Assembly: GCA_002387565.1 (NCBI GenBank)
Contig: DGJT01000016.1
Coordinates: 1-7,945 of the forward strand
Reading direction: 5' to 3'
Length of the DNA: 7,945 bases
Origin: Akkermansiaceae bacterium UBA4589
GTDB lineage: Bacteria > Verrucomicrobiota > Verrucomicrobiia > Verrucomicrobiales > Akkermansiaceae
This document shows, in pieces, positions 1 to 6,668 of the stretch (the first letter of the stretch is position 1; each line of letters starts with the position of its first letter). Under the pieces are notes generated by a model, which had not been told where the DNA came from, did no database searches, and saw only the letters and a program-made list of their open reading frames with translations. The position numbers were made by a program, and so were the translations under genes.

Positions 1-71
1 AAAGTAGGTCATTGCCAGTTTAAAAGCCTCTGCTAAGTTTGCATTATTGCAACTTTAGTAGAGGCTTTTTT
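1..71 (+). ncRNA. 3' end of structured RNA unit 1 (partial)
   Basis: Only the conserved 21-nt tail (1-21) and the terminator hairpin (22-71) of this copy are in the window. The tail matches that of unit 2 except for one base (T12 against C307). The strand is set by the terminator, which has its U-run on the plus strand. The body of this copy lies to the left. Its identity as RNA rests on its match to the complete unit. Confidence 0.6.
22..71 (+). terminator. Intrinsic terminator of unit 1
   Basis: Bases 22-36 pair with 55-69 over 15 positions, with one G-U pair (G32 with T59). Part of the loop can fold further (AAGTT with AACTT). A run of six T follows at 66-71. The hairpin starts immediately after the conserved tail, as it does in unit 2, although the two stems differ in sequence. 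Confidence 0.8.
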
Positions 72-97
72 ATGCTTGCGATTATCTCCTAGCTCGT

Positions 98-358
98 AAA
101 CCTATCTCCAAGTACTTTTCTTTTACATAGCTAAAAGAAGAGCGATAATCCATCAACCACTAGCTTAGCACTCTATTTTCACACCTCAAGTACGGGACTG
201 CTGCTAGTAAGCTTTTACCCATAAAAGCTTACGATAACCTCCTTATGCCGTTAGGCATACTCATCAGTAGAGGGTTGAGGCAACGCCTCAAGCATAAAGT
301 AGGTCACTGCCAGTTTATTTTTTAAAGCTCTTCATAGTTTACTATGGAGAGCTTTTTT
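98..358 (+). ncRNA. Structured small RNA unit 2 (complete), unknown family
   Basis: This is the best copy of the repeated RNA. Hairpins in order are: stem A, 115-125 with 132-142 (11 bp, one G-U); a G-poor linker of about 50 nt; GGGACTGC at 194-201; stem B, 207-217 with 222-232 (11 bp perfect, loop CCCA); stem C, 244-249 with 254-259 (TATGCC/GGCATA); stem D, 275-281 with 285-291 (7 bp, loop AAC); the conserved tail at 296-316; and the terminator. Stems A, B and D have different sequences in unit 3 but still pair, which supports selection on RNA structure. The 5' end is approximate because no strong promoter is visible; a weak TTGCGA at 76-81 could be a -35 element. No open reading frame or following gene suits a riboswitch, so an independent RNA is the simpler reading. 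The family is not recognised. Confidence 0.65.
324..358 (+). terminator. Intrinsic terminator of unit 2
   Basis: Bases 324-337 pair with 342-355 over 14 bp, with one G-U (T332 with G347), around a TTTA loop. Six T follow the GC-richer part of the stem at 353-358. It is a textbook factor-independent terminator for plus-strand transcription, placed just after the conserved tail. Confidence 0.88.
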
Positions 359-378
359 AGTTAACAGCGTTAACTAAA
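356..378. repeat. Perfect inverted repeat TTTAGTTAAC/GTTAACTAAA
   Basis: Two 10-bp arms (356-365 and 369-378) flank the 3-nt spacer AGC. The repeat begins inside the T-run of the unit 2 terminator and lies at the start of unit 3. The equivalent position after the unit 1 terminator has no such palindrome, so it is not part of the repeated unit. It could be an operator controlling unit 3, a scar of insertion or recombination, or chance in AT-rich DNA. The sequence does not decide between these. Confidence 0.5.
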
Positions 379-379
379 T

Positions 380-615
380 TTCTTAGGACTTATCACAACA
401 AGACTCTACTTGTTTCAAGTAGAGCTATTAAGCAACTCAATACAACAAGCTTAACTACTACCATCCTAAATCCAACCTACAAACAAAGGTCTTGGGACTG
501 CAAGAAGTCAAATAAGCCTCATAAAGGCGTTTTGACGATAACCGTCCTATGCCAAAGGCATACTTACTTGCAGAGCGCCAAGCTTTAGCTTGGTGATAAA
601 GTAGTTCATTCAACA
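380..615 (+). ncRNA. Structured RNA unit 3, degenerate 3' end and no terminator
   Basis: The hairpin order of unit 2 is repeated. Stem A pairs 404-412 with 416-424 (9 bp perfect). A C/A-rich, almost G-free linker follows (about 427-487). GGGACTGC is at 494-501. Stem B pairs 507-512 and 516-518 with 531-536 and 526-528 around an internal loop. Stem C pairs 548-553 with 557-562. Stem D pairs 576-583 with 588-595 (8 bp, one G-U). The tail then diverges after AAAGTAG at 598-604 and no terminator hairpin follows. This copy may be a decaying end of the array, or its transcript may continue towards the operon at 862. Both ends are approximate. Confidence 0.55.
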
Positions 616-724
616 AAGTGAAGAGTGATAAGTGAATAACTAAAAACGAAGAGTGATTAGGTAAAGTATCATTTTTATGAATCTATTTTCTGTCGTATAG
701 TGTGAAAAAAATTAGAAATAAAAA

Positions 725-754
725 TTGATTATTTTTATAATAAATGTATATATA
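725..754 (+). promoter_or_regulatory. Candidate promoter for the cytochrome operon
   Basis: TTGATT at 725-730 and TATATT at 749-754 are separated by 18 nt and resemble sigma-70 -35 and -10 boxes. A perfect TATAAT also occurs at 736-741 but has no good -35 partner. Transcription from here would give a leader of about 100 nt that includes both inverted repeats. The region is so AT-rich that such matches arise easily by chance. Confidence 0.3.
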
Positions 755-781
755 TTCTTGTTGTTTTTATGATGATTTGTT

Positions 782-812
782 TTATTTTTTGACTTTTTTA
801 GTCAAAAAATAA
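782..812. promoter_or_regulatory. 13-bp perfect inverted repeat, possible operator or leader hairpin
   Basis: Bases 782-794 pair perfectly with 800-812 around a TTTTT loop. The centre is GACT/AGTC and the flanks are T/A-rich. As RNA it could form a hairpin in the operon leader. It is too AT-rich to be a convincing intrinsic terminator, although runs of T and A at each side would allow weak bidirectional use. Confidence 0.45.
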
Positions 813-813
813 G

Positions 814-842
814 CAAATAAATTGTAAACAATAATTTATTTG
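814..842. promoter_or_regulatory. 10-bp inverted repeat abutting the operon start
   Basis: CAAATAAATT at 814-823 is the exact reverse complement of AATTTATTTG at 833-842. Inside it, TTGT and ACAA form an alternative smaller palindrome. It lies one base after the previous inverted repeat and 19 nt before the start codon. A repressor or activator site is possible; the binding protein is unknown. Confidence 0.4.
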
Positions 843-861
843 ACCTACGCTTTTAAGATAT

Positions 862-3681
862 ATGAGTATTAATTTTCATAACATTATTATTAAAATATTA
901 ATCAGTGGATTTCTTTTTACTGGATTCCTTTTTGCTGAAATACAATTCAACGAGCAAATTAGACCTATTTTAAGCAAGAATTGTACTGGCTGTCATGGCG
1001 GAGTGAAGGCCGAAGGAGGTTTCTCATTTATCTATAGGGATCAAGCTTTAGGTCAGGGAGATTCAGGTGCTTTTGTTATTGTGCCAGGTTCACCTGAGGC
1101 TTCTGAAATGGTTCGTCGTATTAATTTGCCTGCAAATGACATTGAGCGCATGCCTCACAGAAGTCATGGTGCACCACTTAAAAAGCATGAAATCGAATTA
1201 TTAGAACAGTGGATATCTCAGGGAGCTAAGTGGCAAGAGCACTGGGCATTTAGTCGTCCTGTTAAATCAGAAGTACCTAAGATTGAATCAGATCAATGGT
1301 CGAGAAACGATATTGATAAATTTATATTAAAAAAATTATCTCAGAAAAAGATGTTGCCAAATGCGGATGCATCTAAAGAAGAGTGGTTGCGTCGTGTGAG
1401 TTTTGATCTTATTGGTTTGCCTCCAACCCCTAATGAAATTAAAGACTTTTTAAATGATGAGTCAGATAAAGCTTATGAAAAAGTAGTTGATAGGCTGTTA
1501 AGTGATAGTGCTTACGGTGAGAGATGGGCTTCAGTTTGGTTAGATTTAGCTCGCTATAGTGATACTAAAGGCTATGAGAAAGATAAAGAAAGGATAGTAT
1601 ATCCTTACCGCGATTGGGTTATTAAAGCCTTTAATAGCGACATGTCTTATTCTGATTTTACGGTTAAACAATTAGCAGGAGATTTATTAGAAAAGCCAGA
1701 ATTTGATGATTATTTAGCTACGACGTTTCATCGTTTAACTCAAAACAATGACGAAGGAGGAACTAATGATGAAGAATTTAGAGTGTTATCAACTATGGAT
1801 AGAACAAGTACGACTTGGACTGCATGGAATGGTTTTACCATGATGTGTACACAATGTCATGATCACCCTTATGATCCAGTAACACATGAAGAATATTATG
1901 GGTTTATGGATTACTTTAATAATAATGCAGATGCTGATACAATGGCAGATACGCCTCATCTTAGGGTTCCACACGACGAATCACTAAGAACTAAAATAGC
2001 TCAAACTCAGAAGAACTTAATTAACATACAGGAATCTTTAGGTGAAGCAGGGGCGGAGTATATAAATAGTCATACTTGGGAAAAGGCGCAAGCCAGTAAC
2101 TTTAAGTCTAACAAGCCAGGAGTGGATTTTGATATTAAAAATCATGAACAAGGCAGTTTGTTTTCTTTGCAAGGAAATGCGGTTATGAGAGCTGAGTATT
2201 CCTTTGATATTGCAACTGAAAAAACAATTCATGCTTTAAAATTCACTTCTCACATGTTGCCAGAAACTAACGCTGCAGATCCATCTCCGGCATTTTTTGT
2301 AAATGCCTTTAATTTGGAAATTCATAAGGGAAAAGAGATTAGAAAGTTACCTAATGTTCGTTTGATTGTAGATTATATAGACCCTTACATGCAAACATTA
2401 CAATGGGGAGCTTTCCCTAATCAATTTAAAGAGACATCAGTAATGTTGCAAGTTAGTGAGCCAATTGAGCTAAAAGAAGGTGAGGTGCTACATGTAAAAA
2501 TTAAGCAAAATAAAGGTAGAAGTGGATCAGACCCTCCTGTTTTGCGACTTTTTTCGCTACAAATTTCTTCAAATGACAACACTCAAACAAACTTGTATAA
2601 ACAAGTTGTAGCTAATATTAATAACTACAATGCTTCTAAAGCAATATTACGCAAAACTAAAGGAGTTGATGTGCCATTTATACACGAAAGAAAATCGCAC
2701 CTGCGTGAGCAAAGGCGTTTTGCTCGTGGAGTCTGGACAGATAAAAAAGAAGTCGTTGAAGCTCAGCTTCCAAAAGTTCTCTTTGAAAAATCTGAAAGTA
2801 TAGAAGCACCTACTAGACTAGAAATGGCTAATTGGATAACTAGTGATAAGAATCCATTGGCTTCTAGGGTATGGGTGAACCGTATTTGGGCCACTCTTTT
2901 TGGTAGAGGTATTGTGCCTACTTTGGGTGATTTTGGGTCTACTGGCATACCGCCTAGTCATCCTAAGCTCCTCGACAATCTTGCTTTAGATATGGAACAA
3001 AAGTTTAACTGGAAATTAAAGCCTTTTTTGAAAGAGGTTGTACTTAGCTCTACCTACAGACAAAGCAATAAAATAACAGAGGAAGTTTATCAAAAAGATC
3101 CTAATAATGTGTGGCTTGCTAGAGGTCCTCGTAATCGTCTTAGTTCAGAAATGGTGCGCGATTCAGCTCTAGCTAGTGCAGGGATTTTATCCCGCAAAAT
3201 GTACGGTGAGCCTGTAATGCCTCCGCAACCAGAAGGTATATGGCAAGCTCCTTATAATGATAAAAAAGCCAAAAAATGGGAAACTTCTCCAGGTGAAGAC
3301 GCTTATCGTAGAGCTTTGTATGTATACTGGAGGAGATCTAGTCCTTATCCATCATTCGAAGTTTTTGATACTCCTGAGCGTAAAGTATGTAGCCCTAGCA
3401 GAATACCAACCAATACTCCACTTCAAGCTCTTGTGACGTTAAATGATCCTGTGTATTATGAGGCATCTGAGAATTTAGCTAAATTGATGGTTCAGCACTC
3501 TGCAGACAAATTAGAGCAACTTAAATATGGTTTTTTACGTTCAACTTCTCGCTTTCCAACTCAGAAAGAGCTAGAAATTTTAAGCTCTTTGTATAGCGAG
3601 ACCATAAAAGAAGACTCTCAAAAATTACCTGTTCTTGTGGCTAATACCATTCTAAATCTAGACGCATCTTTAACCAAATAA
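862..3681 (+). CDS. Secreted cytochrome c / DUF1549 / DUF1553 protein (PSD1 type)
   Basis: The 939-residue product starts with a Sec signal peptide, probably cut after LFA at residue 25, so it acts outside the cytoplasm. Residues about 28-123 are a planctomycete-type cytochrome c domain with the haem site C41-T-G-C44-H45, a likely distal ligand M97 in RMPH, and the usual LLEQWISQGA ending. Residues about 147-355 match DUF1549, including RWASVWLDLARYSD and a second CxxCH, C329-T-Q-C332-H333, followed by DHPYDP. A beta-rich stretch at about 420-575 resembles the discoidin-like insert seen in relatives. Residues about 651-895 match DUF1553 (NPLASRVWVNRIW, PTNTPLQALVTLNDP). The length is normal for the family. 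The family's reaction is not established; haem binding and electron transfer are inferred from motifs. The start has no Shine-Dalgarno but is fixed by the signal peptide. The next gene follows after 4 nt. Confidence 0.93.
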   Translation: MSINFHNIIIKILISGFLFTGFLFAEIQFNEQIRPILSKNCTGCHGGVKAEGGFSFIYRDQALGQGDSGAFVIVPGSPEASEMVRRINLPANDIERMPHRSHGAPLKKHEIELLEQWISQGAKWQEHWAFSRPVKSEVPKIESDQWSRNDIDKFILKKLSQKKMLPNADASKEEWLRRVSFDLIGLPPTPNEIKDFLNDESDKAYEKVVDRLLSDSAYGERWASVWLDLARYSDTKGYEKDKERIVYPYRDWVIKAFNSDMSYSDFTVKQLAGDLLEKPEFDDYLATTFHRLTQNNDEGGTNDEEFRVLSTMDRTSTTWTAWNGFTMMCTQCHDHPYDPVTHEEYYGFMDYFNNNADADTMADTPHLRVPHDESLRTKIAQTQKNLINIQESLGEAGAEYINSHTWEKAQASNFKSNKPGVDFDIKNHEQGSLFSLQGNAVMRAEYSFDIATEKTIHALKFTSHMLPETNAADPSPAFFVNAFNLEIHKGKEIRKLPNVRLIVDYIDPYMQTLQWGAFPNQFKETSVMLQVSEPIELKEGEVLHVKIKQNKGRSGSDPPVLRLFSLQISSNDNTQTNLYKQVVANINNYNASKAILRKTKGVDVPFIHERKSHLREQRRFARGVWTDKKEVVEAQLPKVLFEKSESIEAPTRLEMANWITSDKNPLASRVWVNRIWATLFGRGIVPTLGDFGSTGIPPSHPKLLDNLALDMEQKFNWKLKPFLKEVVLSSTYRQSNKITEEVYQKDPNNVWLARGPRNRLSSEMVRDSALASAGILSRKMYGEPVMPPQPEGIWQAPYNDKKAKKWETSPGEDAYRRALYVYWRRSSPYPSFEVFDTPERKVCSPSRIPTNTPLQALVTLNDPVYYEASENLAKLMVQHSADKLEQLKYGFLRSTSRFPTQKELEILSSLYSETIKEDSQKLPVLVANTILNLDASLTK

Positions 3682-3685
3682 TATT

Positions 3686-5134
3686 ATGAATCCATTTACT
3701 GAATTTCAAAATGAAAAAATAGCTTATCAGACTAGACGTCATTTTCTCAAACAATGTAGTGTAGGCCTTGGAGCTATGTGGTTTAATAGTGTTACGGGTA
3801 GGTCATTTGCTGCAGGCAGTGATCATCCAGTTCCTAATTTAAGGCATCACGCCCCTAAGGCCAAACGTGTTATCTACTTAAGTATGATTGGAGCACCAAG
3901 TCAACTAGAGCTGTTTGATTATAAACCAGATTTATATGAACTTGGGGGTAAACCTATCCCTCAATCTTATATTGAAGGTAAAGACTTTGCCTTTATCGTA
4001 GGCACTCCTAAAGTGATGCAGCCTGCAGTGAAGTTTCATGAAAACAAAAAAACAGGTATGATGGTATCTAATCTATTGCCTCACTTTGAGGAGGTCATAG
4101 ATGAAGTCACTTTTATTAAATCAATGTATACTCAAGAGATTAATCATGCTCCTGCTCAACTAAAGCTGTACACAGGTAATCAAAATTTAGGCTACCCTTC
4201 TATTGGTGCTTGGGCTTCGTATGGTTTAGGCACTGAAAATGAGAATCTACCTGGATTTATCTGTCTTACATCTAATGGTAATCCTGATGCTGGCAAGTCA
4301 GCTTGGGGTTCAGGTTTTTTACCTTCTGTATATCAAGGAGTTCAATGCCGATCAAAAGGAGATCCTGTACTCTATCTCTCTAACCCTGAAGGGATACATC
4401 GCTCACAAAGACAATTATCTATTAATGCGATAAATAAACTCAATGAACAAATGTATCAAGAGGTGGGCGATCCAGAAATCATAGCTCGTACAAAACAATA
4501 TGAAATGGCGTTTAGAATGCAAGTCTCTGCTACAGATGCTTTTGATATAAATTCAGAATCAGAAGCCACACGTGAGATGTATGGCGTTCAGCCAGGAAAA
4601 GAGTCGTTTGCTAATAATTGTTTGATGGCAAGACGTTTAGCTGAGCGCGGAGTACGCTTTATTCAGCTTTTTGATTGGGGATGGGATCACCACTCCAATT
4701 TATTAAATAGCATGAAAAGGAAATGTAAGGAAATAGACAAGCCAATGACAGCTCTTTTAAAAGATCTTAAGCAAAGAGGTCTGCTTGAAGATACTCTCGT
4801 GATTTGGGGAGGAGAGTTTGGTCGTACCCCTATGGCAGAAAATAGAGGAGGTATAGAATTAGCTCCAGAGAAAGTGGGTCGTGACCATCACCCAGATGCG
4901 TTTACTATATGGATGGCGGGAGCAGGAGTTAAGCCTGGATATGTACATGGAGAAACAGATGAAATTGGTTTTGGCGTTCAAAAAGATCCTGTTCATGTGC
5001 ATGATTTAAATGCTACTATTTTGGATGCTATGGGATTTGATCATCGTCATCTTACTTATAACTTCCAAGGATTAAATCAAAAACTTACTGGTGTGGGACA
5101 AGATGTAAAAATTATTAATGAGCTCTTTGTTTAA
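3686..5134 (+). CDS. Tat-exported DUF1501 protein
   Basis: The 482-residue product begins with a clear twin-arginine signal, T16-R-R-H-F-L-K22, and a hydrophobic stretch ending near FAAGS, so it should be exported folded, often a sign of a metal or cofactor loaded inside the cell. The body matches DUF1501, a family in the alkaline-phosphatase/sulfatase fold group. Visible motifs are GAPSQLELFDYKP (69-81), NHAPAQLKLYTG (153-164), RGVRFIQLFDWGWDHH (321-336), WGGEFGRTP (374-382), GRDHHP (398-403) and HDLNATILDAMG (439-450). The Asp and His residues in these blocks are plausible metal ligands. Catalytic activity has not been shown for the family as far as I know. DUF1501 genes routinely sit directly after DUF1549/DUF1553 genes in this group, as here with a 4-nt gap, which implies joint function. 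No Shine-Dalgarno precedes the ATG, so translational coupling is possible. Confidence 0.93.
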   Translation: MNPFTEFQNEKIAYQTRRHFLKQCSVGLGAMWFNSVTGRSFAAGSDHPVPNLRHHAPKAKRVIYLSMIGAPSQLELFDYKPDLYELGGKPIPQSYIEGKDFAFIVGTPKVMQPAVKFHENKKTGMMVSNLLPHFEEVIDEVTFIKSMYTQEINHAPAQLKLYTGNQNLGYPSIGAWASYGLGTENENLPGFICLTSNGNPDAGKSAWGSGFLPSVYQGVQCRSKGDPVLYLSNPEGIHRSQRQLSINAINKLNEQMYQEVGDPEIIARTKQYEMAFRMQVSATDAFDINSESEATREMYGVQPGKESFANNCLMARRLAERGVRFIQLFDWGWDHHSNLLNSMKRKCKEIDKPMTALLKDLKQRGLLEDTLVIWGGEFGRTPMAENRGGIELAPEKVGRDHHPDAFTIWMAGAGVKPGYVHGETDEIGFGVQKDPVHVHDLNATILDAMGFDHRHLTYNFQGLNQKLTGVGQDVKIINELFV

Positions 5135-5150
5135 TATTATCTCATAAACT

Positions 5151-6668
5151 ATGATTTTCGTTAAATATTTACGATTTACTAAGATTGTCGCTGCCATAGC
5201 TATTTTCTTTTCGCTTATAACCATCTGGGTTATGGCTATATGGTCTTTGAGTTTGGACAATTATGAAGCACCTCAAATTATTAGCTTTTTAGGTCGCTTT
5301 CATCCACTGATACTTCATTTGCCTATAGGTTTAATGGCTTTAGCTATTATATTAGACATACTAAGAGTATTACCTAAATCATGGGGATTAATACTTCCAA
5401 AGTCTACATGGTTACATGTTTTAACAACTTTGACTGCTACTTTAGCCGTTATTCACGGTATTTTACTTTTTATTAGTGGTGGGTATGATGGATCAGCTTT
5501 AGCTGAAAAACATTTGATAGGTGCCTGTGTTTTTACTTCTATTATAGGTATTACAGCTATTTTGATGTTATTAGTTTCATGGGTAGAAAGTAAGAATTTT
5601 TTAGGTTTAATAACCACATTTATAGCCTTTATTACTCTTTCTATTGCTTCACATGATGGTGCTTCTTTAACTCATGGAGAGAAATATCTTTCGCAATATG
5701 CTCCCAATTTTTTAAAGCCAATTTTAGAACCTGGCTATGAAGAGGAAGAAGAAAGTGAAGTAGATGTTGACGTGCCAATAGAAGATAAAAATATTTATAC
5801 AAATGTGATTGAACCTATATTTGAGCGTACCTGTATGGAATGTCATAAAGAGTCTAAATCTAAAGGAAAACTTAGAATGGACGCTTATGAACTACTTTTA
5901 GTAGGTGGTAATGAAGGGCCTTCTTTGGTTCCTCACTCAATAGAAGATAGTTTGATTATTCAACGTATCAACCTGCCGTTAGAAGATGATGAACACATGC
6001 CACCTGAAGGTAAGCCTCAAAACACTAGCCAAGAAATAGCCATTCTTGAATGGTGGATATCTATTGGTGCTCCTGTTGATGGCTCACTACAAAGTCATCA
6101 ACCTCCAGCTCAGATACTCTCTTTTATAAAAGGATCAGGAGATGAAGTCGTTCAAATAGTTGAAGAACCTAAGGAAAAGAAACAAGAAGTAGATATCATA
6201 AAGCTTAATGAACTAGTTCAAAATTTCAATCAGAATCATCCTGGACAATTAGCTATTATGAGTAAAAATTCAGACGCTTTAATTTATACGTCCTTTTCTG
6301 ACCCTCAAGATATCAACGATAACACCCTCAAAGCTTTAAGTGTGTTTGGACCTCAATTACAAGATGTTTCGTTATCTCAATCCAAAATTACTAATCAAGG
6401 ATTGATTGATTTGTTAAAAGTAGCACCTCATATTAAAGCTTTATCTTTAAATAATTGTGCTATTGGAGATCAAGTTACAGATGAATTATTATCTTTAAAG
6501 CAATTAGAATCTTTAAATCTATATGGAACAGAGATTACTGATAAATCAGTACGTAAAATACTGTCAATTGAGACATTAAATAGCCTCTATTTGGCTAATA
6601 CGAATACGAGTAAAGAGCTAGTTAGAGAAATGTTAGAGAAAAAGATACCTTTACGTGTTTTTTATTAG
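5151..6668 (+). CDS. DUF2231-like membrane protein fused to cytochrome c and leucine-rich repeats
   Basis: The 505-residue product has about five membrane segments (roughly 12-33, 47-72, 88-110, 120-143 and 149-166). The second carries RFHPLILHLPIG, and the end of the membrane part carries SHDGASLTHGEKYL. These are typical of DUF2231, whose conserved histidines (here H51, H56, H102, H168, H175) could bind b-type haem, although that is inference. An acidic linker (196-213) leads to a class I cytochrome c domain with C228-M-E-C231-H232, likely distal ligand M283 in EHMPPEG, and the ending ILEWWISIGAP. Residues about 400-490 hold three to four leucine-rich repeats of about 24 residues (LQDVSLSQSKIT, IKALSLNNCAIG, LESLNLYGTEIT). 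The gene follows DUF1501 after 16 nt, so it is probably in the same operon. It could anchor and reduce or oxidise the secreted haem protein, with the repeats serving as a docking surface. Confidence 0.9.
   Translation: MIFVKYLRFTKIVAAIAIFFSLITIWVMAIWSLSLDNYEAPQIISFLGRFHPLILHLPIGLMALAIILDILRVLPKSWGLILPKSTWLHVLTTLTATLAVIHGILLFISGGYDGSALAEKHLIGACVFTSIIGITAILMLLVSWVESKNFLGLITTFIAFITLSIASHDGASLTHGEKYLSQYAPNFLKPILEPGYEEEEESEVDVDVPIEDKNIYTNVIEPIFERTCMECHKESKSKGKLRMDAYELLLVGGNEGPSLVPHSIEDSLIIQRINLPLEDDEHMPPEGKPQNTSQEIAILEWWISIGAPVDGSLQSHQPPAQILSFIKGSGDEVVQIVEEPKEKKQEVDIIKLNELVQNFNQNHPGQLAIMSKNSDALIYTSFSDPQDINDNTLKALSVFGPQLQDVSLSQSKITNQGLIDLLKVAPHIKALSLNNCAIGDQVTDELLSLKQLESLNLYGTEITDKSVRKILSIETLNSLYLANTNTSKELVREMLEKKIPLRVFY

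Larger units (their letters stand above)
1..620 (+). repeat. Tandem array of ~300-nt structured units (3 copies, first cut by the window edge)
   Basis: The tail motif beginning AAAGTAGGTCA lies at 1-21 and again at 296-316, with 20 of 21 bases identical. A diverged version starts at 598. The motif GGGACTGC lies at 194-201 and 494-501. These anchors give a period of 295-302 nt. Between the anchors the units share the same order of hairpins and a conserved core: ACGATAACC, then a TATGCC/GGCATA hairpin, at 231-259 and 535-562. Most other sequence has diverged, so this is an old duplication. The first copy begins before the window, so more units may lie upstream. No protein gene is visible inside the array. 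Confidence 0.85.
620..861. other. AT-rich leader region without genes
   Basis: No coding frame of note exists here on either strand. A 10-bp direct repeat, GAAGAGTGAT, occurs at 620-629 and 648-657. From about 660 the sequence becomes extremely AT-rich. It contains a candidate promoter and two inverted repeats, listed separately, so it is best read as the control region of the operon starting at 862. Confidence 0.6.

Noticed and set aside
237..245. ACCTCCTTA, identical to the anti-Shine-Dalgarno end of 16S rRNA, inside RNA unit 2
   Set aside because: The matching place in unit 3 reads ACCGTCCTA, so the match is not kept between copies and is probably chance.
194..358. Transcription-attenuating riboswitch
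   Set aside because: Conserved structure followed by a terminator looks like one, but the next sequence is another RNA unit, not a coding region.
1..620. Integron attC array or CRISPR array
   Set aside because: The repeats are about 300 nt with many separate hairpins and terminators. There are no GTTRRRY/RYYYAAC end boxes of attC sites, no gene cassettes, and no short repeats with unique spacers.
1..620. Insertion sequence or miniature transposon
   Set aside because: No terminal inverted repeats or target duplications bound the units, and no transposase frame is present. The compensatory stem changes fit RNA better, although a mobile origin cannot be fully excluded.
1789..1974. Reverse-strand open frames inside the cytochrome gene (also 2038-2232 and 2763-2948)
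   Set aside because: They lie wholly within a well-supported gene on the other strand and show no domain or credible translation signal.
4239..4433. Short forward open frame inside the DUF1501 gene
   Set aside because: It is an out-of-frame shadow of strongly conserved DUF1501 coding sequence.
5072..5260. Reverse-strand open frame across the junction of the second and third operon genes
   Set aside because: It overlaps both coding ends and the 16-nt gap; its product is low-complexity from AT-rich DNA.
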